Part shown: positions 1-5,471 of the stretch, one piece after another
How positions within the stretch are numbered: position 1 is the stretch's first letter
Layout: each line of letters opens with the position of its first letter
Assembly (NCBI GenBank): GCA_002373535.1
Contig: DFKL01000014.1
Coordinates: 1-5,493, forward strand
DNA length: 5,493 nt
Reading direction: 5' to 3'
Source: Prevotellaceae bacterium UBA3646
GTDB taxonomy: Bacteria; Bacteroidota; Bacteroidia; Bacteroidales; Bacteroidaceae
The notes under the pieces: model-generated
What the model saw: only the letters and a program-made list of their open reading frames with translations
What the model was told of the DNA's origin: nothing
Databases searched by the model: none
Translations under genes and position numbers: made by a program

Positions 1-20
1 TTCGAATCCCTCTCTCTCCG
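1..20 (+). tRNA. tRNA-Ser, 3' end only (partial)
   Basis: The window opens inside a tRNA. Positions 1-7 (ttcgaat) are a canonical T-loop, 8-12 (ccctc) the 3' side of the T-stem, 13-19 (tctctcc) the 3' side of the acceptor stem and G20 the discriminator base. The bases that follow are CAA, so CCA is not encoded and must be added after transcription. The implied 5' acceptor strand GGAGAGA together with discriminator G is typical of tRNA-Ser. The anticodon lies outside the window, so the isoacceptor cannot be read and the serine identity is an inference from the acceptor arm. Confidence 0.8.
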
Positions 21-24
21 CAAT

Positions 25-59
25 AAAAAAAAGGAAGCCAAACAGGTTTCCTTTTTTTT
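25..59 (+). terminator. Intrinsic terminator after the tRNA
   Basis: A hairpin is formed by 31-39 (aaggaagcc) and 45-53 (ggtttcctt) around a five-base loop, with one G-U pair. The stem can extend through the run of A at 25-30 and the run of T at 54-59. The eight-T tract at 52-59 makes it a good rho-independent terminator for the tRNA. The A/T symmetry means it could also work, less well, on the minus strand. Confidence 0.85.
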
Positions 60-178
60 CGTCTTCACAACCATTAGTCAAACCTGCACTATTCAGAGTC
101 GCAATAATAAACTTTTTCCACAAAAACGCGTTGTTTACAAAAATCTTTACACCACTTTCCCAAAAACACCTGAAAAAC

Positions 179-235
179 GCCGTTTTGTTGCACATAAGCC
201 GTTGAGAATCAAGCCGTTAACACCTATTCGCCGTT
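179..235 (+). repeat. Four spaced GCCGTT hexamers
   Basis: GCCGTT occurs at 179-184, 198-203, 213-218 and 230-235, starts 19, 15 and 17 bp apart and all in the same orientation. The two inner copies share the longer AAGCCGTT and the two outer copies share CGCCGTT. No function is known to me. The spacing is not strictly helical, so a protein-binding array is only a possibility. Confidence 0.5.
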
Positions 236-249
236 ATATCATCGTCTCG

Positions 250-271
250 TCGCCTACTCATCGCCTACTCA
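250..271 (+). repeat. Two tandem copies of an 11-bp unit
   Basis: The unit tcgcctactca occurs at 250-260 and is repeated exactly at 261-271, followed by the first two bases of a third copy. It lies in non-coding DNA and is most simply a slippage duplication. Confidence 0.85.
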
Positions 272-310
272 TCAACATCTTAACCGCCTTCCGAAAAATA
301 TTTACAGATT

Positions 311-344
311 GAGAAAAACTAAAACTCCTTGGATACCCCAAGAA
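311..344 (-). terminator. Probable intrinsic terminator of the pepD-rlmH operon
   Basis: Read on the minus strand, TTCTTGG (plus 338-344) pairs with CCAAGGA (plus 326-332) around a five-base loop, giving seven pairs including one G-U. The T-rich stretch GTTTTAGTTTTTCTC (plus 311-325) follows. It sits about 145 nt past the stop of the last gene at 490. No better hairpin with a T-tract was seen closer to that stop. Confidence 0.6.
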
Positions 345-346
345 CT

Positions 347-432
347 CTAACCAGTATTATTACGACTGTGAAATAAGGCATAAGGGACTCATCGGATAGT
401 GTATCGATAATGTTTCGGCAGTGGCTGGTTAG
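347..432. repeat. 8-bp inverted repeat flanking about 70 bp
   Basis: CTAACCAG at 347-354 is the exact reverse complement of CTGGTTAG at 425-432. Both arms run into the same direct 9-mer agtattatt, at 353-361 and 431-439. The element lies in the probable 3' untranslated region of the minus-strand operon and could close a long-range stem just before the terminator. There is no open reading frame between the arms. Confidence 0.4.
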
Positions 433-489
433 TATTATTGAAAGATTAGCGGTTAGTTAGAGTCAGACCTTAGACTTTAGGCGTAGGTG

Positions 490-933
490 CTATGGCGTCC
501 GGATTGTGCCTATGTAGCTACATCCCTGGGCATTGCTGGGCTGTACGTGGACGTATATGGTATTGTTGGCATACATTGTGATGCTGAAGCGGTAGGTGAC
601 TATGTCGTTCCTGACGGTGAAGGAGATTTCGCGGCTGTCTTTCTTTTTTCCGGGAATGATGGTCGTGTCTGTGCACTTTGCCTTGAAATTGAGTCCGTCA
701 TTGCCGAACGTAGGCATGTATACCTGGCCTATGTATGGAAGGTATATGTCTGCTGTATCACCGTCTATTGCCAGATAGAATTCGGTAAGCCCGGCCTGGG
801 TGGGATAGGACTGTGGGCTGATGGTGTGTATGTCCGCACGGAATCTGAGTTCGTCCTGTGCGTATGTCGGAACGGCGAGGAGGATTGTGAGGACGAGGGA
901 CAGCAGGATGTTGCGTATATTGAGACTATTCAT
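490..933 (-). CDS. Secreted DUF4251 domain protein
   Basis: This 147-residue protein has an N-terminal signal peptide: Asn/Arg-containing start, hydrophobic core at about residues 9-21, then a TYA-QDE junction suggesting cleavage after Ala25. The mature part is short, beta-rich and resembles DUF4251, a Bacteroidota family of unknown function. Supporting features are an opening FRADIHTISP segment (31-40), the DIYLPYIGQ motif (62-70), a central ISFTVRNDIVTYRFSITM strand pair (103-120) and a closing SYIGTI (139-144). There is no lipobox cysteine, so a soluble periplasmic location is inferred. It is the last gene of the operon, and its ATG overlaps the end of rlmH by 8 bp, so it is probably translationally coupled. 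I know of no biochemical role for the family. The DUF4251 assignment is by recognition of the motif pattern. Confidence 0.85.
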   Translation of the reverse strand: MNSLNIRNILLSLVLTILLAVPTYAQDELRFRADIHTISPQSYPTQAGLTEFYLAIDGDTADIYLPYIGQVYMPTFGNDGLNFKAKCTDTTIIPGKKKDSREISFTVRNDIVTYRFSITMYANNTIYVHVQPSNAQGCSYIGTIRTP

Positions 934-1399
934 GATGATATGGTTCGTTATTGAGGATTGTCATGGCGCGATATAGTTGCTCGATGAAGAAGAGGCGTAC
1001 CATCTGGTGTGAGAATGTGAGTCGGGAGAGTGACATCCGGTGGTCGGCACGCTCGTAGACCGTGGGGTCGAAGCCGTATGGACCGCCCACGACAAAGAGG
1101 AGGCGTTTTACTCCGCTGGCCATGTGTTTCTGCAGTTGCTGTGCGAACTGTATGCTGCGTGGCTCTTCGCCGTGTTCGTCCAACAGTATGACTCGGTCGC
1201 CTGGCTTGATATATGTGAGAATTTGTCTGGCCTCGCGTTGTTTCTGGTCGTCATGGCTAAGTGCCTTGGTCTGGCGCAACTCGGGGATGACATCTATGTC
1301 TACGGGCAGATAGTGGCTGAGTCGCTGGAGGTATTCCTGTGTGAGTGCTGCTATATGCCGGTCGGTGGTCTTGCCTACGACGAGTAGTGTAATTTTCAT
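926..1399 (-). CDS. rlmH: 23S rRNA (pseudouridine1915-N3)-methyltransferase RlmH
   Basis: RlmH is a small SPOUT-class methyltransferase that uses S-adenosylmethionine to methylate N3 of pseudouridine 1915 in helix 69 of 23S rRNA, acting on assembled 70S ribosomes. The 157-residue length matches the family, which is about 155-160 residues. Visible hallmarks are the start MKITLLVVGKT, LLDEHGE (72-78), the cofactor-binding knot motif FVVGGPYGF (102-110), MSLSRLTFSHQMVRLFFIEQ (122-141) and the conserved C-terminal tail NEPYHHE (151-157), which in this family reaches into the active site of the dimer. The gene is complete with no missing motif. Its ATG overlaps the TGA of the upstream lipoprotein gene as ATGA (1396-1399), and its TAG overlaps the DUF4251 start, so it is embedded in the operon. 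Expression presumably follows the pepD promoter. Confidence 0.97.
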   Translation of the reverse strand: MKITLLVVGKTTDRHIAALTQEYLQRLSHYLPVDIDVIPELRQTKALSHDDQKQREARQILTYIKPGDRVILLDEHGEEPRSIQFAQQLQKHMASGVKRLLFVVGGPYGFDPTVYERADHRMSLSRLTFSHQMVRLFFIEQLYRAMTILNNEPYHHE

Positions 1400-2895
1400 C
1401 TGCGTGTGTGTGCTTTGGGTCTGCGCCAGGGAATCTGGAGGGACTTGGCTGGCATGACGAGCTGGTAAGCTCCAATGTCTGGTCCTCCGCTGCCCGTACG
1501 ACTGTGTCCCAAACGGTCTACTGGGTATTGGGCAGAGAGAGTGGCGTCTGCCCTGGCACGGATACGGCTGACGGTATCGGGGGTGAAGTCGTAACGGCGG
1601 GCATAGGTATCGAAGAGGATGTAGTTGTCGCCGCCTGAGACGCTGTCGGGGTGCTCGAATATATTTGCAACGAAACGTTGACTGTCATCTTTCTGCTGCA
1701 GTGAGTCGGTACACATGTAGCAGTGGCTGAAGAGGTAGTCGAGTTTGTGCCCGTATTTCTTTTCGCCTATGAAATTGCCCATGAGGACGTCTGCGTCGTA
1801 CCCGGCTATGACGCAGTTGCGGAACCATGCCTTGCGAAGCTGGTAGTACATCGTATCTCCGTATTCGTAGGCATAGTCGCTGAGGTGGAGTGCCATTCCG
1901 CGCCGGGCATCATAGTTGTAGTATTGTGCAAGGGTGCAATGGATCATATCGGTGCTGCCTCCTGTCATGCTGTACAGGTCGCCCATGGTGTTGCTGATTT
2001 CTGTATTGACGGCGGTAAGGGTGCAGTTGCGTGTGGTGAGGCCGTTTCCCCTGGAATTGCGCAGTATGCAGTTGTTCATCTGTATGTTGCAGTCTTCTGC
2101 CATGATGCCGAACTTGCTGGCATGGTGGTCGAGGTATTCGAGCTTGTGTGGACCTCCGCTGAGATAAAGTCCGCCCCATTGCTCGGGGGTATTGTCGTAT
2201 GGAAGGTAACTGAAGAGGTTGTCGGTACGGTCGCCGCGCATAATGACGGGGGACTGTGCCGTGCCGTCGGCGACGAGGCTGCCATCGACGCGCATGACGG
2301 CTTTATGATGGAACATAAGTTCTGCTCCGGGGGCAAGGGTGAGGGTCGTGCCCCTGGCTACGTGTACGCTGTCGTAGATAACGACGGGGCGTCCTGCCTG
2401 TATGGTGGTGTCGCGTTGAATCTCTATGGTTCCGTACCAATGGTATGCATCGCGTCCTCCGGCAAGGAGGGTGACATATTGTATCTCGCCGCTTTCGAGC
2501 AAAAAGGCAAGGCTGTCGGTATATGTGGTTATGGTGTCGGCATCTGTTTCCGGCAACTTTACCTCTACAAGCACGAACATACTGTCGCGACGGTGTATCT
2601 CGAACTCCTGACCTGTGCCTTGACGGAGGTACTGTCCGTCTACGTTGATGCGGAAGTGGCTGTCGGATCCTTGCTTGAGTCGGACGTCGCTGATGCGTAT
2701 GCCGGCGCTGTTCCTGTTGAAGACCAGAAGACGGCGCGTACTGCTGCCGACATTGCTAATAAGTGTGTCGAAGCTGATGGTGTCCGAACTGAAAGCGAGG
2801 CGTGCGTCGGGATTTACTGTCCAGTCGTTGTAGATGTCGCATGCCCAGAGGGTGCATATCAGCAGGGCGGTGATGGTATATGCGAGTCTCTTCAT
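1396..2895 (-). CDS. Lipoprotein with right-handed parallel beta-helix domain
   Basis: The protein has 499 residues from the ATG at 2895. An upstream in-frame ATG at 2931 would put 12 residues before the signal peptide and is rejected; the chosen start also overlaps the pepD stop as ATGA. Residues 1-19 form a lipoprotein signal: MKR, a hydrophobic core, then LWAC with Cys19 as the acylation site. Trp at -2 is unusual. Residues about 33-145 look like an ASH/Ig-like beta-sandwich (FDTLISNVGSSTRRLLVFN at 42-60). Residues about 155-370 carry repetitive short strands with an Asn/Cys-rich ladder (AEDCNIQMNNCILRNSRGNG, 266-285), as in right-handed parallel beta-helices. The end has a DRLGHSR...GPDIGAYQ signature (460-478) common in such proteins. 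An envelope location is inferred. The substrate is unknown, since no polysaccharide lyase or hydrolase catalytic motif is evident. Confidence 0.85.
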   Translation of the reverse strand: MKRLAYTITALLICTLWACDIYNDWTVNPDARLAFSSDTISFDTLISNVGSSTRRLLVFNRNSAGIRISDVRLKQGSDSHFRINVDGQYLRQGTGQEFEIHRRDSMFVLVEVKLPETDADTITTYTDSLAFLLESGEIQYVTLLAGGRDAYHWYGTIEIQRDTTIQAGRPVVIYDSVHVARGTTLTLAPGAELMFHHKAVMRVDGSLVADGTAQSPVIMRGDRTDNLFSYLPYDNTPEQWGGLYLSGGPHKLEYLDHHASKFGIMAEDCNIQMNNCILRNSRGNGLTTRNCTLTAVNTEISNTMGDLYSMTGGSTDMIHCTLAQYYNYDARRGMALHLSDYAYEYGDTMYYQLRKAWFRNCVIAGYDADVLMGNFIGEKKYGHKLDYLFSHCYMCTDSLQQKDDSQRFVANIFEHPDSVSGGDNYILFDTYARRYDFTPDTVSRIRARADATLSAQYPVDRLGHSRTGSGGPDIGAYQLVMPAKSLQIPWRRPKAHTRR

Positions 2896-4340
2896 CGTAC
2901 GGCCTCCAGGATTGCCAGCAGATGATCCCATACCATCTTTACGGTCGGTATGTGCATGCGCTCGTCTGGTGAGTGTACACCTCGCATGGTGGGTCCGACA
3001 CTGATCATGTCCATCCCGGGGAACTTCTCGCTAAATAGTCCGCACTCGAGTCCTGCGTGTATGCCTCCTACGAACGGTTCCTTGCCAAAGAGGCGACGGT
3101 ATTGCTGTACGGCTACGACGAGGAGCTTGCTGTCGGGGTTCATCTTCCATCCCGGATAGCCTTCGCCTGTCTCTACGTCTGCTCCTGCCAGCTGGAATGC
3201 AGCGCGGAATGTGTTGGCTACGTTGTGACGTGCCGAGAGTATGCTGCTGCGCTGTGAGCTGACGACATTGACGGTATGCGTCTTTGCATCCATGTGTATG
3301 CTGGCAAGATTGGAGCTTGTCTCGACGAGGTCTATGTCCTGACAGTGTGCAAATTCGCCGTTGAAGACTGCCTGCAAGGCGTATATAAGGTTGCGTGTGG
3401 TCGTCGGATCGATGACGGTTGCGGGACTTGTGGTGCTTTCCATAAGGAATTGCATGGTCTGCTCGGTTACGGAGTATTCGTCCTCGACTTCGCGTGCGAA
3501 GATATTCCAGTCGGCACGGACTTGTTCCTTGTCGGCAAATGGTATGCCTATGACGCAAGCAGCTTCGCGTGGTATGGCGTTGTGCAGGCCGCCTGCCTGT
3601 ATATCGCTGATGACGATGTCACGCTTCTCGTGCTGGGTATACAGGAAGCGTGCAAGCAGCTTGTTGGCATTTGCGCGTTTCTTGTTGATGTCGTCTCCAC
3701 TGTGTCCGCCCGTGAGGCCTTTGACGGCAAGACTCAGGAAGAAATATCCGTGAGGCGCCGGGGTTTCCCGATAATGAAAGGTGGCGTTGGTACGGCAGCC
3801 TCCGGCACAACTGACAAAAATGTACCCTTCTTCTTCGTTGTCAAGGTTGATCATCATGCGTCCCTTGATAAAGTCTGAGGGCATGCGTTCGGCTCCGGTA
3901 AGGCCTGTCTCCTCGTCACGGGTGAATACGCATTCGAGGGGACCGTGCTTGATGTCAGTATCACGGAGCAGGGCTATCTCCATTGCGCAACCGATGCCGT
4001 CGTCGGCTCCGAGTGTGGTGCCTCTGGCTGCAAGCCATTCACCGTCTACGTATGTCTGAATGGCATCGTGGTCGAAGTCGAAGGTAACGTCGTTGTTCTT
4101 TTCGCATACCATATCCATGTGGCTTTGAAGAACTATGGTGGGGCGGTCTTCCATGCCTGGTGTGGCAGGTTTACGTATGACGACGTTGCCTATCTCGTCG
4201 GTTACAGTCTCCAACCCCAGCTGGTGACCTATGGCTACCAGATAGTCCATCATCCGATCCTCGCGCTTGGAGGGACGGGGTACTTTGTTTATCTCACTGA
4301 ATGCCTTGAAGACGCTGGCTGGTTTCAATTCAACGCTCAT
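2892..4340 (-). CDS. pepD: Aminoacyl-histidine dipeptidase (cytosol non-specific dipeptidase, M20)
   Basis: PepD is a cytosolic zinc dipeptidase of the M20 family that cleaves Xaa-His dipeptides such as carnosine and many other dipeptides. At 482 residues it has the usual length. The di-zinc site can be read in order: SHMDM (His74, with catalytic Asp76), LGADDGIG (Asp113), RDEETG (catalytic Glu143, ligand Glu144), INLDNE (Asp167) and GVHSPDE (His456). The dimerisation lid begins near GLTGGHSGDDIN (208-219), with His213 in the position of the lid histidine. All key residues are present, so the enzyme should be active. There is no signal peptide. It is the first gene of the minus-strand operon, with a leader containing no Shine-Dalgarno sequence. 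Its TGA overlaps the next start by 4 bp. The gene symbol follows the family name; in Bacteroidota the same enzyme is often labelled only as an M20 dipeptidase. Confidence 0.96.
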   Translation of the reverse strand: MSVELKPASVFKAFSEINKVPRPSKREDRMMDYLVAIGHQLGLETVTDEIGNVVIRKPATPGMEDRPTIVLQSHMDMVCEKNNDVTFDFDHDAIQTYVDGEWLAARGTTLGADDGIGCAMEIALLRDTDIKHGPLECVFTRDEETGLTGAERMPSDFIKGRMMINLDNEEEGYIFVSCAGGCRTNATFHYRETPAPHGYFFLSLAVKGLTGGHSGDDINKKRANANKLLARFLYTQHEKRDIVISDIQAGGLHNAIPREAACVIGIPFADKEQVRADWNIFAREVEDEYSVTEQTMQFLMESTTSPATVIDPTTTRNLIYALQAVFNGEFAHCQDIDLVETSSNLASIHMDAKTHTVNVVSSQRSSILSARHNVANTFRAAFQLAGADVETGEGYPGWKMNPDSKLLVVAVQQYRRLFGKEPFVGGIHAGLECGLFSEKFPGMDMISVGPTMRGVHSPDERMHIPTVKMVWDHLLAILEAVR

Positions 4341-4405
4341 ATCCTATAATATCGTTTTATTTACAGTATGATTATATTTAATTAACGCAATGGGAGAACG
4401 AATTA

Positions 4406-4437
4406 TTTGGTGGGGATGCAGATTTTTCGTACTTTTG
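4406..4437 (+). promoter_or_regulatory. Bacteroidota housekeeping promoter for the small membrane protein gene
   Basis: A -33 box TTTG (4406-4409) and a -7 box TACTTTTG (4430-4437, matching TAnnTTTG exactly) are separated by 20 bp, as in the Bacteroides primary sigma factor consensus. Transcription would start within a few bases, near 4440-4444, leaving a leader of about 17 nt before the ATG at 4460. That leader contains AGGA at 4451-4454, spaced 5 nt from the start. It probably also serves the lipoprotein gene at 4732. Confidence 0.8.
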
Positions 4438-4443
4438 CGCTTG

Positions 4444-4451
4444 CAAATATA
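4444..4451 (-). promoter_or_regulatory. Candidate minus-strand -7 element for the pepD operon
   Basis: Read on the minus strand, 4451-4444 is TATATTTG, an exact TAnnTTTG match. No TTTG is present at the expected distance upstream (around 4472-4475), so this is a half-match only. If used, pepD would have a leader of about 100 nt. I see no other candidate between here and the pepD start. Confidence 0.35.
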
Positions 4452-4459
4452 GGAAAAAA

Positions 4460-4678
4460 ATGCTGAATCTGTTACTCTTGACCGTTGGATTTTGCTCTGT
4501 GTGCGTATTGCTCCTGTGCATAGGCGTACTGCTGAGGCGCGACGGGAAGTTTCGCAGCCTGCATATAGGACAAAGTCCTGCCATGCGCAGCCAGGGCATC
4601 CATTGTGTCCAGAGCATGGATCGCATGATGCGCAAGGAGAATCCGCACAAGGTTGCCGAGCGGCTGACGAAAGAATAG
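4460..4678 (+). CDS. Small single-pass membrane protein, conserved Bacteroidota family of unknown function
   Basis: This 72-residue protein has one hydrophobic segment at residues 2-25 (Leu/Val/Cys-rich, ending in LLRRDGK) followed by a basic cytoplasm-type tail. The tail carries GKFxxxHI (29-36) and then AMRSQGIHCVQSMDR (41-55), a pattern I recognise from small uncharacterised proteins found widely in Bacteroidota, usually written as GKFPxxHI...GIxC. His35 and Cys49 are the residues that look conserved. Positively charged RR just after the helix suggests an outside N-terminus and cytoplasmic tail. A consensus promoter, a short leader with AGGA and a start 23 nt after the -7 box support it as a real gene. 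It is followed after 53 bp by the OmpH-like lipoprotein gene with no terminator between. Function is unknown. Confidence 0.8.
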   Translation: MLNLLLLTVGFCSVCVLLLCIGVLLRRDGKFRSLHIGQSPAMRSQGIHCVQSMDRMMRKENPHKVAERLTKE

Positions 4679-4731
4679 GCTTACCACCCTACCATAAAAA
4701 AGACAATTTTCAAAAATAACTGCTACATAGG

Positions 4732-5322
4732 ATGAAATTTTATTACATTACGGCATTAGCTGCATCACTGGTGCTTGCATCTTGTTCGAACAGCGAGGAC
4801 GAGGCGCAGGAAGCTACTGTTGCCAAAGGAGAGAAGGCTGAGGGCAGTCAGGTGCAGAGGATTGCATTTGTCGAGCTTGACTCTATCATGACCCAGTATC
4901 AACTGTACAAGGACTATGAGGATGTCCTGAAGAACAAGGGTGCTGAGATTCAGAACACACTGGCACAGAAGCAACGCAATCTGGAGCAGCATGCTGCGAA
5001 CTTGCAGAAGAAGTATGAGAATGGCGGATTTACCACCAAGGATGAACTGGAGGCAGCACAGAACCAAATTCAGAACGAGCAGATTCAGTTGCAGAAATCT
5101 GCAGAAAAACTGAATTCGGAGTTCAACATCGAACAGGAGCGTATCAACCAGGAGGCTCGCGACAGCATCCAGGCTTTCCTGAAGGATTACAACAAGACAC
5201 GCAAATATGACTTCGTGATGGTAAAGGCTGGTGACAACTTACTGATTGCCAATCCCAAGTATGATATTACAGCCGACGTGGTAAAGGGACTGAACAAGCG
5301 CTACAAGGGTAAGAAGAATTGA
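4732..5322 (+). CDS. OmpH/Skp-family lipoprotein
   Basis: This 196-residue protein starts with a lipoprotein signal peptide (hydrophobic 6-16, lipobox LASC, Cys18). The cysteine is followed by SNSEDE, an acidic stretch resembling the lipoprotein export signal of Bacteroidota, then a flexible Glu/Ala/Lys linker to about residue 40. Residues 41-196 resemble OmpH/Skp, the periplasmic chaperone that holds unfolded outer-membrane proteins: IAFVELDSIM (44-53), a long charged Gln/Glu/Lys coiled-coil hairpin (about 54-150) and the C-terminal body strand YDFVMVKAGDNLLIANPKYD (159-178) with ITADVVKGLNKRY (179-191). Classical Skp is soluble, so lipidation is a distinguishing feature, although lipidated OmpH-like proteins do occur in this phylum. 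Chaperone activity is inferred only. The gene is not beside bamA here. It has no promoter match of its own and probably shares the one at 4406. Confidence 0.9.
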   Translation: MKFYYITALAASLVLASCSNSEDEAQEATVAKGEKAEGSQVQRIAFVELDSIMTQYQLYKDYEDVLKNKGAEIQNTLAQKQRNLEQHAANLQKKYENGGFTTKDELEAAQNQIQNEQIQLQKSAEKLNSEFNIEQERINQEARDSIQAFLKDYNKTRKYDFVMVKAGDNLLIANPKYDITADVVKGLNKRYKGKKN

Positions 5323-5349
5323 CGTCCCCGACATTTTTTGAACGAAATA

Positions 5350-5381
5350 TTTGCTGGTTTCGAAGAAATGCAGTATCTTTG
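5350..5381 (+). promoter_or_regulatory. Bacteroidota housekeeping promoter for rplU
   Basis: A -33 TTTG (5350-5353) and a -7 TATCTTTG (5374-5381) are separated by 20 bp, the same spacer as the promoter at 4406. The start should fall near 5385-5388, giving rplU a leader of about 85 nt. No terminator was seen between the lipoprotein stop at 5322 and this promoter, so some readthrough from upstream is possible. Confidence 0.85.
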
Positions 5382-5387
5382 CGTCCG

Positions 5388-5471
5388 ATTTATGCCGCGC
5401 GGGCTTGAGGAAGTGAGTCACGGGATGACTCCGCCCCACGGTCGAAACCCGTTATAAAAACAAAAATCAAA
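5388..5471 (+). promoter_or_regulatory. Structured 5' leader of rplU, candidate ribosomal-protein leader
   Basis: The leader is GC-rich at 5395-5452 and then A-rich up to the ATG. A perfect six-pair hairpin is formed by GAGTCA (5415-5420) and TGACTC (5426-5431) with loop CGGGA. A second hairpin, 5438-5452, has a CGAA loop and one bulged C. The CCCG at 5448-5451 could pair instead with CGGG in the first loop (5421-5424) or with CGGG at 5400-5403. Leaders of ribosomal protein genes often bind their own product. That role is inferred, and I do not recognise a named RNA family here. Confidence 0.45.

Larger units (their letters stand above)
60..310. other. Non-coding region between convergent transcription units
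   Basis: This AT-rich stretch separates the tRNA terminator from the terminator of the minus-strand operon. I see no convincing open reading frame, no TTTG/TAnnTTTG promoter on either strand and no RNA gene. What it does hold is a cluster of GCCGTT hexamers at 179-235 and an 11-bp tandem duplication at 250-271. The non-coding stretch continues to 489, but 345-489 is probably the transcribed 3' untranslated region of the operon. Confidence 0.6.

Noticed and set aside
114..122. TTTTCCACA, a match to a relaxed DnaA box
   Set aside because: It is a single isolated copy with no second box, no AT-rich unwinding region pattern and no dnaA or dnaN nearby, so a chance match is more likely than an origin.
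1..310. A tRNA 3' end as an integration site for a mobile element
   Set aside because: The tRNA end is a typical attachment site, but there is no integrase, no second copy of the tRNA end and no cargo genes in the window.
487..954. A 155-codon plus-strand open frame opposite the DUF4251 gene
   Set aside because: The minus-strand frame has a signal peptide and the DUF4251 pattern and fits the operon; the plus-strand product has neither and no promoter.
1723..2925. A 400-codon open frame on the plus strand, antisense to the beta-helix lipoprotein gene
   Set aside because: The minus-strand gene has a signal peptide, domain signatures and coupled overlaps. The antisense product shows no recognisable domain and an implausible Val/Cys/Ala-rich composition. 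Long antisense frames arise here because the real genes rarely use codons whose complement is a stop.
2896..2931. N-terminal extension of the beta-helix lipoprotein from an ATG at 2931
   Set aside because: It would place 12 Gly/Ser/Arg-type residues before a lipoprotein signal peptide and overlap pepD by 40 bp. The ATG at 2895 gives a normal signal and an ATGA overlap.
3276..4349. Two plus-strand open frames (3276-3878 and 3945-4349) opposite pepD
   Set aside because: Both lie wholly or almost wholly antisense to a complete pepD with all zinc ligands, and neither translation resembles a known protein.
4765..5067. A minus-strand open frame of 100 codons opposite the OmpH-like gene
   Set aside because: It is a Leu-rich antisense shadow of the Gln/Glu/Lys-rich coiled coil, with no independent support.
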